From positions 1 through 64,000 of the forward strand of contig JAJDDC010000069.1 of assembly GCA_029260515.1 (NCBI GenBank): a stretch of 64,000 nt of DNA, written 5' to 3'. The position numbers and the translations under genes are program-made. This document shows, piece by piece, positions 27,027 through 36,461 of the stretch. The notes under the pieces are model-generated. The model ran no database searches. It was not told where the DNA came from and saw only the letters and a list, made by a program, of their open reading frames with translations. Each line of letters begins with the position of its first letter. Positions within the stretch are counted from its first letter, which is position 1. The DNA is from Phycisphaerales bacterium (GTDB lineage: Bacteria > Planctomycetota > Phycisphaerae > Phycisphaerales > UBA1924).

Positions 27027-27536
27027 TCAGAACAGGCGTGGGATGTTGAGCGCACGCCGGACGGTCGAGAGCTGCCCGGCGTGGAACCCCTCGTGGAACG
27101 CGAGCGACGAGGGCAGACCCGCGATCGTTGCCGAGAACTGGGCGAGGTCGCCCTCGATCGGCGCCCGCAGCTGATCGACGGACAGGGACTCGAGCCACTC
27201 GACGATGGCCGCGCGGGTCGATGCCATGACCTCAAGGATCTCGTGCTTGGATGGGTACGCGGTGCGGTCGTCCGAGAGCTCGATGTTGTGGGCGAACAGT
27301 GCGCCCCACGACTCGGGCACTGCGGCTTTGTTCCCGGACAGCGCCGAGAGGAAGAAGCTGTCCGTCGAGGCGATGTGCCCGAGCACGTAGGCGGCGTGGT
27401 TGGAGCCCGGGCACGCACGGGTCGCGAGCTTGTCGTCCGGGATGTCCTGGGCGAGCTTGAGGGTGAAGCCGCGGGTGATCGCGAGCGAGTCGAGACCGGG
27501 CCTGAGAATGGCGGGTGCTTCAGCTGTTTTCGGCAT
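27027..27536 (-). CDS. DinB-like four-helix metalloenzyme family protein
   Basis: A 169-residue DinB/DUF664-class protein, a four-helix bundle with a three-histidine metal site. Candidates for the histidines are in PGSNHAAYVLGHIASTD (about 44-60) and FHEGFHAGQL near residue 150. Relatives are thiol transferases (bacillithiol or mycothiol dependent) or uncharacterised stress proteins. The start overlaps the upstream SRPBCC gene by 17 nt, so translation is likely coupled. The substrate is unknown. Confidence 0.85.
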   Translation of the reverse strand: MPKTAEAPAILRPGLDSLAITRGFTLKLAQDIPDDKLATRACPGSNHAAYVLGHIASTDSFFLSALSGNKAAVPESWGALFAHNIELSDDRTAYPSKHEILEVMASTRAAIVEWLESLSVDQLRAPIEGDLAQFSATIAGLPSSLAFHEGFHAGQLSTVRRALNIPRLF

Positions 27537-27942
27537 GACGCTTGAGACCTTCCTCCAGGGCGGTGCGCCAGCCCTGGTTGGCGTGTGTTGTGAACTCCGG
27601 ATCGACCTCGCCCAGGTACGTGTGGGTGAACCGCAGCAGCGTGTGGTCTCCATGTTCCTCGAGGCGGAAGGCCAGGTGCGAGACGACGGCGGTTGAGAAG
27701 AAGAGGGGGCCTGTGAGTTCGAGCAAGGCGGGGGGCTTGATGACTTGGACGTGCCCCCAGAGGTGCCCGACGTCGGCGCCCAGGTCCCGGAACAGACGCC
27801 CGCCTGGGCGGGGTTCGAGGACGAAGCTCAGGGATTCGCCCTCGCGACCTGTCCACCAGATCGCGGGGTCACGGACGAGGGCGGTCCAGACTGCCTCTCG
27901 GGGGCGGTTGATTCGGATATCCAACTCGATCTTGCCGGTCAT
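27520..27942 (-). CDS. SRPBCC (AHSA1-like) domain protein
   Basis: A 140-residue single-domain SRPBCC protein beginning IELDIRINRPREAVWTALVRDPAIWWTG and ending with the amphipathic helix GWRTALEEGLKRHA. The fold binds hydrophobic ligands; the ligand here is unknown. It is first in the operon with dinB-like and arsR-SRPBCC genes and is directly downstream of a strong promoter. The second SRPBCC domain, in the regulator fusion, may sense the same ligand. Confidence 0.85.
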   Translation of the reverse strand: MTGKIELDIRINRPREAVWTALVRDPAIWWTGREGESLSFVLEPRPGGRLFRDLGADVGHLWGHVQVIKPPALLELTGPLFFSTAVVSHLAFRLEEHGDHTLLRFTHTYLGEVDPEFTTHANQGWRTALEEGLKRHAENS

Positions 27943-27972
27943 GCGGGTTCTCCGGGCGGCATTCTGGGTGTT

Positions 27973-27992
27973 ATGTGACCATATAGTAACAT
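27973..27992 (-). promoter_or_regulatory. 20-bp palindromic operator over the -10 box
   Basis: The minus-strand sequence ATGTTACTATATGGTCACAT matches its own reverse complement at 16 of 20 positions. It covers the -10 hexamer of the SRPBCC-DinB-ArsR promoter, an ideal place for autorepression by the ArsR-SRPBCC fusion. The regulator assignment is inference from position. Confidence 0.6.
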
Positions 27993-28010
27993 GTAAAGAC
28001 AGCGTGTCAA
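27983..28010 (-). promoter_or_regulatory. Sigma-70-like promoter of the SRPBCC-DinB-ArsR operon
   Basis: On the minus strand a perfect TTGACA (28010-28005) is followed after 16 bp by TACTAT (27988-27983), or after 17 bp by ACTATA. The patch is far less GC-rich than its surroundings. It is the best promoter in the window. Confidence 0.7.
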
Positions 28011-28081
28011 GACGGGTTGCCGGGGCGAGGGATGAAATTGAGGATGGGGGGATGGTGAACGTGGCGAAAGGAGGTCGCCGG

Positions 28082-28612
28082 ATGGCTCTGAACCGTCTCG
28101 AACGAGCGGAGAAGCTGTTCTTTGCCGGAAAATACCCGGCGGCGCGGCGTCTGTATGAACGCGAGTCGGCGGCGCCCGAGCCCGATCACCGCGTGTTCAT
28201 GCGGATCGCGATGACGTTCTATGAGGAAGGGCGGCATACGGAGGCGGCCGAGTGGAACGCGCGGGGGCTGCAGATTGCGCCCGGGTGCCCGTTGCTGCTG
28301 TGCGACCGGGCGGCGATCCTGGAGGCGGGCGGGCGGTTCGAGGACGCGATCGAGTCGTACCAGGAGTTGGTGAAGCTGGGGCCGGAGCGGATCGCGGAGC
28401 AGACGTGCTCGCGGGGGCTGCCGTGGTCAAGGGGGTTGGTCAACGACTGCCTGTACCGGCAGGCGTCGGTGTACCGGCGCCTGGGCGAGCACGGGCAGGC
28501 GGCGCGGTTGCTGACCGAGCACCTCAAGGCGCGGATCTACGGCACGGAGAGCGTGTACTCGGACGGCGAGGTGCAGACGGCGCTGGACGCGGCGCTGTCG
28601 CTGACGGGCTAG
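28082..28612 (+). CDS. Small TPR-repeat protein
   Basis: A 176-residue all-helical protein built of TPR-like units: AEKLFFAGKYPAARRLYERE, MRIAMTFYEEGRHTEAAEWNARGL, CDRAAILEAGGRFEDAIESYQEL and QASVYRRLGEHGQAARLLTEHL. No signal peptide or catalytic motif is visible, so it is probably a cytoplasmic protein-binding scaffold. The ATG at 28082 is preceded by AAAGGAGGT, a full-strength Shine-Dalgarno that most genes in the window lack; upstream in-frame ATG/GTG codons are therefore rejected. It is divergent from the SRPBCC operon. Confidence 0.82.
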   Translation: MALNRLERAEKLFFAGKYPAARRLYERESAAPEPDHRVFMRIAMTFYEEGRHTEAAEWNARGLQIAPGCPLLLCDRAAILEAGGRFEDAIESYQELVKLGPERIAEQTCSRGLPWSRGLVNDCLYRQASVYRRLGEHGQAARLLTEHLKARIYGTESVYSDGEVQTALDAALSLTG

Positions 28613-28639
28613 CGGGCGTCCGGCGCCGGCTCGCCCCGA

Positions 28640-30082
28640 TCAGCCGCACGGGCTGGCGAAGCGGGCGAGGAACTCAAGGACGTCGGAGAAGTCGAAGACG
28701 CCCGCGGGCGGGGCGAGGTCGGCGGAGGCGTCCTGGGCATCGAAGTCCACGAGGAAGTCGATGACGTCGTCGAAGTCGGTGTCGCCGTCGGCGTCGCGGT
28801 CGCCGGGTTGTGTGGCGATCGCCAGGACATACGTCCGGTGATCTCGCATGAACTCGGCCCGCGCGTTCTCGTTACGGACCCAGCTGGTGTTGTCGGTGAC
28901 CTCGGCGCGGACGATGTACGTGCCGGGCTGGAGCTGGAGCTGGCAGACCTCGAGCGTCGGGTCGGTCTGGCCCGCGGCGGGCTCGTCGTCGATGAACCAC
29001 TGGACGTCGAGGTTGTGCCCGGCCGGCTGCATGGGGGTGACGGACATGCTGGCGTGGTGGCCCTCGTAGAGCTCGCCGGTGGGCGAGGCGTCGTCGATGG
29101 GGCTGACGGTCTTGTAGAACTCGATAACGAGGGCCTCGGCAGAGGGCATGTTGAAGGGGCGCCCGAGGTTGCGCATCATCGAGTTGCTGCTGGGGCGGTA
29201 GGCGCCGAAGGTCGAGTAATGGCAGCCTTCGAAGGCGGAGACGATGCCGTCGAAGCCGGCGAACGACTCGCCGATCCACTCGTGCCACTTGATCTGCAGC
29301 GTGCTCTGTTCCGTCGCGTCGAAGATGGAGGCGTTTGGATCGGAGAACTCGCCGCCGGTGTACGTGGTCGGGCCGCCGTAGGTGTACTCGTCGGCGAGGT
29401 TGCCCAGCGAGTGTCCCAGCTCGTGGATGTAGACCTGGGCGGCGGCGGCGTTGCCGCCCGAGGCGGTGGCGAGGTCTGAAGAGGTGTAGCCGGCGCCGCC
29501 GTACTTTGTGGAGTTGGCGATGGCGACGACCTGGTCGCGTCCCGGGGCGGCGTTGGCTTGCGTGCGCGCCTTGTTGACGTTGACGCACAGGAGCCGTTCT
29601 GTGCCGCCGCACCAGAAAGCCATGTCGAGGGCGGTGTCGCGGGAGACGCCCTGCGTCGGGTCGTTGTCGACGCCGGACTCGTTGGAGACGACGTCCACGC
29701 GGTGGACGTTGAAGTAGGGCGCGTACGTGATGAAGGGCTCGAGCTCGAAGAGTTCGGCGTACTGGGAGGCGACGTGGGCGTGGTAGATGGGCAAGTCGGC
29801 AAGGCGGTAGCCGTCGCCGACGAATGTGATGTCGATGCGGTTTGCGGACGGGCCGTTGTCGAGGATGGTGGTGACCGGGGCGCCTCCCCTCGGGGCCTGT
29901 CCCGGGGCATCGGCGGGGACTTCGAGCAGGACCATGCCGCCGGTGAGTTGGCCGTCCTCGCCGGGCTGGCAGTAATGGACGCGGTCTGTGATCGTGCCCG
30001 GCCCCTGCGGGACGGGGTGGGCGAGTGAGACGGAGGCGGCGGCGAGCGCCGCGAGCGTGGCTGGGGGGGTCGTGCTTCTCAT
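28640..30082 (-). CDS. Secreted M64-type peptidase with C-terminal dockerin-like domain
   Basis: A 480-residue exported protein. A signal peptide (residues 1-22, ending LAHP) is followed by a metallopeptidase domain with zinc motif HELGHSLGNLADEY near 218-231. This fits the M64 (IgA peptidase) pattern of HExxH with a downstream acidic ligand. A beta-sandwich-like region follows. The last about 55 residues (GDRDADGDTDFDDVIDFLV, then FDFSDVLEFLARFASPCG) resemble dockerin calcium-binding loops ending in Pro-Cys-Gly. Its paralogue lies 56 nt upstream on the same strand. The substrate is unknown; a surface-retained protease is inferred. Confidence 0.85.
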   Translation of the reverse strand: MRSTTPPATLAALAAASVSLAHPVPQGPGTITDRVHYCQPGEDGQLTGGMVLLEVPADAPGQAPRGGAPVTTILDNGPSANRIDITFVGDGYRLADLPIYHAHVASQYAELFELEPFITYAPYFNVHRVDVVSNESGVDNDPTQGVSRDTALDMAFWCGGTERLLCVNVNKARTQANAAPGRDQVVAIANSTKYGGAGYTSSDLATASGGNAAAAQVYIHELGHSLGNLADEYTYGGPTTYTGGEFSDPNASIFDATEQSTLQIKWHEWIGESFAGFDGIVSAFEGCHYSTFGAYRPSSNSMMRNLGRPFNMPSAEALVIEFYKTVSPIDDASPTGELYEGHHASMSVTPMQPAGHNLDVQWFIDDEPAAGQTDPTLEVCQLQLQPGTYIVRAEVTDNTSWVRNENARAEFMRDHRTYVLAIATQPGDRDADGDTDFDDVIDFLVDFDAQDASADLAPPAGVFDFSDVLEFLARFASPCG

Positions 30083-30138
30083 GGGGCTGTTCTATTCGCC
30101 CGTCGGCGCCGAGGGATCCCACGCGGTCGGTGGCGGGT

Positions 30139-31599
30139 TCAGCCGCATGGGTTCGTGAAGCGGTCGAGGAACTCGAGAACGTCGGAGAAGTCGAACTGGG
30201 CGTCCTGGACGAGGTCGGCGCTGGGGTCTGCGGCGGCGAAGTCGACGATGAAATCGAGGACGTCGTCGAAGTTGAGCTCGCCGTCGGCGGTGCGGTCGCC
30301 GGGGGGTGTTTCGATGATGAGCGTCCAGACCCAGTTGCTGGAGAGGGACTGCTCGCGGATGAACTCGTCGCGGACCCAGGGTGTGTCGTCGCGGAGCTTG
30401 ACGATGAGGGTGTACTCGCCGGGCTGGAGATGGAGCTCGCACACACGGAGCGTCTCGCCGGTCTGCCCGGGGATGACCTCGGTCCCGAGCTGCCACCAGA
30501 CGGTGAGTGGGTGAGACGTGGGGTGGATCGGCTCGACGAAGAACTCGGAGTGATGCCCGTAGAACTCGCCGAACCAGGGTTGGGTGACGTCGTCGAAGAG
30601 GTCGAACGGGTCGTCGGCGTTGTAGATGACGGTGAGGCCCCGCTCGACGGCGACCATGTTGAACGGGCGGTGGAGGGATCGCATGAGGGAGTTGGGGCTG
30701 GGGCGGTAGATGCCGAAGCGGGAGTACATCCCGCCCACGTAGGCGCCGGCGGGCCCGTCGAATCCGGTCGTCTCGTCGCCAAACCAGCGCCACCACTTGG
30801 TCTCGAGGGAGATCTGCTGGGTCTCGTTGTAGATCGAGGCGTTGGCCCGCCCGGGCTCGGGGCCGGTGTAGGTCTGGGGACCGCCGTAGGTGTACTCGTC
30901 CTCGAGGTGGAAGAAGGAGTGCCCCAGTTCGTGGACGATGGTGGAGTGGGCGTCGTCGTTGCCGGCGGAGACGCAGGAGATGAGTGTCCCGAAGAAGGCG
31001 GCGCCGCCGTACTTGGTCGAGTTGGCCAGCGCGACCACCTGATCGTCGTCGGGCGCGAGTGCGGCGTACGTCCTGGCTTTAAAGGAGTCCACGCAGAGGG
31101 ACCGCTCAACGCCGTTACACCAGAACTCCATGTCGAGCGCGGTGTCGCGGAGGATGCCGGGGGCGGGGTCGTTGTCCACGCCCGACTCGTTGGAGACGAC
31201 GTCCACCATGTGGATGTTGAAGCGGCTCTTGTAGGACTTGAAGGGCTCGACCTCGAAGAGGGCGTCGGTCAGGGCGTGGACCTGGGCGTGGAACAGCGGG
31301 AGCTCACCCTCGGTGTACCCGTCGCCGACGAATGTGATGTCGATGCGCTTCTCGGGGGGGCCGTTGTCGAGGATGGTCGTGACCGCGCCGGCGCCCCTGG
31401 GGACGGCGATGCCGGTGTCGCGTGAGGGGGCGGTGTCGAGCTGGAGCGAGTGGCCCGTGAGGGCGCCGTCCTCGCCCGGGTAGCAGAACTGGACGCGCTC
31501 GGTCTCCGGAATCTCGAGGCGAGGCTGGGCCTGTGCGGGGGCGGCGAGGGCAGCGAGGGCGGCGGAGCAGAGCAGGGTTGCGGCGGCGGATCGAGTCAT
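30139..31599 (-). CDS. Secreted M64-type peptidase with C-terminal dockerin-like domain (paralogue)
   Basis: A 486-residue paralogue of the following gene, with the same order: signal peptide (MTRSAAATLL...AQA), peptidase domain with HELGHSFFHLEDEY near residue 220, a beta-rich segment, and a dockerin-like tail (GDRTADGELNFDDVLDFIV, FDFSDVLEFLDRFTNPCG). Shared blocks such as ITFVGDGY, VVSNESGVDNDP and ANSTKYGGA show a tandem duplication. I chose the ATG at 31599 because it begins a clear signal peptide; the frame extends to 31758 through Pro/Arg-rich sequence. The shortened calcium loop (TADGEL instead of DADGDT) may weaken calcium binding. Confidence 0.85.
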   Translation of the reverse strand: MTRSAAATLLCSAALAALAAPAQAQPRLEIPETERVQFCYPGEDGALTGHSLQLDTAPSRDTGIAVPRGAGAVTTILDNGPPEKRIDITFVGDGYTEGELPLFHAQVHALTDALFEVEPFKSYKSRFNIHMVDVVSNESGVDNDPAPGILRDTALDMEFWCNGVERSLCVDSFKARTYAALAPDDDQVVALANSTKYGGAAFFGTLISCVSAGNDDAHSTIVHELGHSFFHLEDEYTYGGPQTYTGPEPGRANASIYNETQQISLETKWWRWFGDETTGFDGPAGAYVGGMYSRFGIYRPSPNSLMRSLHRPFNMVAVERGLTVIYNADDPFDLFDDVTQPWFGEFYGHHSEFFVEPIHPTSHPLTVWWQLGTEVIPGQTGETLRVCELHLQPGEYTLIVKLRDDTPWVRDEFIREQSLSSNWVWTLIIETPPGDRTADGELNFDDVLDFIVDFAAADPSADLVQDAQFDFSDVLEFLDRFTNPCG

Positions 31600-31905
31600 G
31601 GTGTGTCCCCGGTGGCGGGCCGGTCCTGGTCGAGGGGGTCGACTGGCGGGCCGCGAGGGTCGGCGTGCGGGGGCCGCGGGGCGGCGGGCCGACCGGTGTG
31701 GGGGAACATACGGGCGGGGGATTGGTGCGTCTTGCTCGGAGGCACGCATCGGGTGCAAAAAGTGGAGCCCGCCGCCGCACCGGGGGGAACAGCGACGGGC
31801 TCCGAGCGGTGGCCGGATCGGCGGCGCGCGGGCCCGGGTCGTCGGGCGCCCGCGGTCGCGTGAACGGACCGGGCGTTGCGGCTCGCCCGGGCCGGACGGG
31901 TCAGG
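31600..31905. other. Intergenic region with no recognised element
   Basis: This gap separates the M64 gene start from the small 31906-32154 gene, both on the minus strand. The sequence is GC-rich and lacks a conserved frame, repeat or clear promoter. It presumably contains the promoter of the M64 pair. Confidence 0.4.
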
Positions 31906-32154
31906 TCAGGCCACGCTGAGCGGTGATTTTTTGAAACGATCGGCGAGGCGTTTGCCGCGGTCGGTGAGCGCGGGGGCGCCGTCGCCCGGGCCCTCCAGGG
32001 TGATGTAGCCCTGGTGAACCAAGAGCCTGCGGAGCGGCCACCAGCGGTCGCCGAAGCAGAGCCAGAGCGCGTCGTCGAAGGCGCGTGTGTTCTGCTTGGC
32101 GAGCAGGGAGAGGGCCGCACCAAGGGCGCGTCGATCGTCGTCGTTGAGTGGCAT
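31906..32154 (-). CDS. Small hypothetical protein, possible winged-helix fold
   Basis: An 82-residue protein, MPLNDDDRRALGAALSLLAK..., ending in ALTDRGKRLADRFKKSPLSVA. The pattern of short helices followed by LLVHQGYITLEGP and TDRGKRLAD resembles winged-helix DNA-binding proteins, where the wing precedes an alpha-helix, but I recognise no family. The ATG at 32154 is preceded by GAGGAGGAC, a strong ribosome binding site, which supports a real gene. It is divergent from uvrB. Confidence 0.6.
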   Translation of the reverse strand: MPLNDDDRRALGAALSLLAKQNTRAFDDALWLCFGDRWWPLRRLLVHQGYITLEGPGDGAPALTDRGKRLADRFKKSPLSVA

Positions 32155-32504
32155 GTCCTCCTCGCGTATCACGGGCCTTCGGCCAGCCCCACGACGGGGT
32201 TGGACCTTGGGCGCTCATGACACGGGCGGGCGTGGACGCGACAATCGCATCCCGGGCGCTGCACAGGGGCGGGCCCGCTTTGGACCGACCGCTCGTGTCG
32301 TGGTGCGTCGTGTTGTGCGAGGGACGTGATCCGCGGGGTCTGAGGAAATCAGAACAGGATCAGTGCGTGGTATTGGACCGTGCGTCCACACCCCTCGATG
32401 GGCATAAGCGATGATTCGCGGGATGATACGCGGGCGCCGGGCGGGCGGTTCCCGGACGACGGGCGGCGGACACCCCCGGGCCCGGCTGGAGTCCGGGGCG
32501 GCGG
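32155..32504. other. Intergenic region between small gene and uvrB
   Basis: This gap of 350 bp has no gene. It should contain the uvrB promoter. I looked for an SOS-type box of the GAAC-N4-GTTC or CTGT-N8-ACAG form and saw none. A patch near 32345-32370 (AGGAAATCAGAACAGGATC) is less GC-rich than the rest. Confidence 0.4.
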
Positions 32505-34793
<2,289 letters not shown>

Positions 34794-34884
34794 GCCGCGA
34801 AACACGCGTCCGAGAACGCGGGCGGTCTCATCAGCCCCGGCCCGGCGTCCGATGTTCGGGTGACACCCGCACCGGAGGCGCCGC

Positions 34885-36111
34885 GTGAACCGGATCATCT
34901 CACGGAACCTGGACGAGATCGGGGACAAGACACTCCCGCCCGCGCGCGCCGAGGGCCCGGTGCGGATGCTGTTCCTCTCGACGCAGACGCACGGGCTCAA
35001 GAGCTGGGCCCACGAGCTCGAGCGGGCGACGGACGGTCGTGACGACGTGGACGCGGTGCACGTGCGGCTCGAAGCCACGCCCACGATGCGGGCGCTTGCG
35101 CGCCGGGCGGCGTTCCTCGAGAGCTGGGACTTCCACACCGTCCGCAATAAAATGATCTGGAAGCTCACGATGCGACCGTGGTTCCGCGGCGCACTGCCCG
35201 TGGGGCGGTTCGACGTTGTGCACTGCCTGACGCACATGCTCGGGGCGGCGGCGTCGGAGGCGATCGGGGCGATGGGGCGGGGCGGGCCGGCGCTGGCGGT
35301 CGCACTCGACTCGACGGCGATATGCAACACACGCGACCTGCCCTACGAGTCCAGCTCGCCCCAGTACGGGATGCTCGTGAAATACGAGCGGGAGCTGTTC
35401 GCTCAGAGCGCTCTGGTCAACTGCATGAGCGAGTGGGCACGCCGGTCGATCGTCGAGGATTACGGCATCACCGACCCCGGGCGGTCGATCGCGTGCCCGA
35501 TGGGGACGGTGATCCCCGAGACGTGGAAGGACTACGACGCGCCGAGCGAGTCGGGGCGCCCGGTGCGGCTGATCATGATCGGGAACCCCTGGGGACGCAA
35601 GGGTGGGCCGCGGCTGCTGCGCTGGCACCAGGAGCACTGGGCGGGCAAGGCCGAGCTGCACATCGTGTGCAAGGACGCGCCGCTCGAGAACGCTCCGAAG
35701 AACGTGGTCTGGCACCCGTTCGTCGAACGCGAGACGCTGATCGGCGAGCTGCTTCCCTCGATGGACGTGTTCGTGCTCCCGACGCACCGCGACCAGGGGT
35801 CGTGGGTGATCGCGGAGGCGGCGAGCGTCGGGCTGCCCTCGGTCGGGACGCGGATGGCCGGGATCCCCGACGTGGTGAAGCACGGCGAGACGGGGTACCT
35901 GTGCGGCGTCGATGACGAGGGCGACTTCGTCGATCGTATCTCGGAGCTGATCGCGGACGCGGGGCTGCGCGAGCGGATGGGTCGGGCGGCGCGCAGGTTC
36001 GCGGTCGAATCGCTCGACCGGGACACGGTGCACAAGCGTGCGATCGACCGGATGGTCGAGATCGGCCTCGATCGCCGGGGCGAGGCGGGCGTGCGGGCCA
36101 GGGCTGCATAA
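34885..36111 (+). CDS. Glycosyltransferase, GT4-like
   Basis: A 408-residue GT-B fold glycosyltransferase with a GTG start. The C-terminal half contains RLIMIGNPWGRKGGPRLL, VWHPFVERETLIGELLPSMDVFVLPTHRDQGSWVIAEAASVGLPSVGTRMAGIPDVV and GETGYL, the typical E-x7-E donor-binding region of family 4. The N-terminal half is less conserved (LFLSTQTHGLKSWAHELERA). Donor and acceptor are unknown; a cell-surface glycan role is likely. It lies between uvrB and uvrA, with gaps of 91 and 350 bp, and no other glycan gene is near. Confidence 0.85.
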   Translation: MNRIISRNLDEIGDKTLPPARAEGPVRMLFLSTQTHGLKSWAHELERATDGRDDVDAVHVRLEATPTMRALARRAAFLESWDFHTVRNKMIWKLTMRPWFRGALPVGRFDVVHCLTHMLGAAASEAIGAMGRGGPALAVALDSTAICNTRDLPYESSSPQYGMLVKYERELFAQSALVNCMSEWARRSIVEDYGITDPGRSIACPMGTVIPETWKDYDAPSESGRPVRLIMIGNPWGRKGGPRLLRWHQEHWAGKAELHIVCKDAPLENAPKNVVWHPFVERETLIGELLPSMDVFVLPTHRDQGSWVIAEAASVGLPSVGTRMAGIPDVVKHGETGYLCGVDDEGDFVDRISELIADAGLRERMGRAARRFAVESLDRDTVHKRAIDRMVEIGLDRRGEAGVRARAA

Positions 36112-36162
36112 CCGGCGTCTGGGCATCCCGAGCGTGCGCGTGGGGCGTCTACAGTCCAGGCG

Positions 36163-36426
36163 GTGGCACGCGACGAGCGCACAGCTGAGACAGGATCGGG
36201 CGTGGCGCCCGGGTTCCGGCGGCGGCTGGCGGTCTACCTGATGGGCGTCGCGATCGGGCTGATGCTGCTCGGGCTGTTTGCCCAGGCGCGGTCGGCGGCG
36301 GCGCGTCGCCAGCAGGCGGCCGCGCGGCCCGGGCAGGTCGAGGGGCCCGGCGCTTCGTCGGCCCAGACGCCCGGTGATGCGGGGAACGAATCCACACCCC
36401 GACCGTCCGACGAACACGACGGCTGA
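36163..36426 (+). CDS. Small single-pass membrane protein
   Basis: An 87-residue protein with a GTG start. One hydrophobic helix (LAVYLMGVAIGLMLLGLF, about residues 22-40) is followed by an Arg/Ala/Gln-rich juxtamembrane segment and a Pro/Ser-rich disordered tail. No family recognised. It is 36 nt before uvrA and 51 nt after the glycosyltransferase, so it may share their transcript. The start is uncertain because no strong ribosome binding site is visible. Confidence 0.55.
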   Translation: MARDERTAETGSGVAPGFRRRLAVYLMGVAIGLMLLGLFAQARSAAARRQQAAARPGQVEGPGASSAQTPGDAGNESTPRPSDEHDG

Positions 36427-36461
36427 GCGCGTACCATCCCCGGCTCACGGAGGATGAACGC

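Noticed and set aside
32155..32504. SOS box upstream of uvrB
   Set aside because: No convincing GAAC-N4-GTTC or CTGT-N8-ACAG match was visible.
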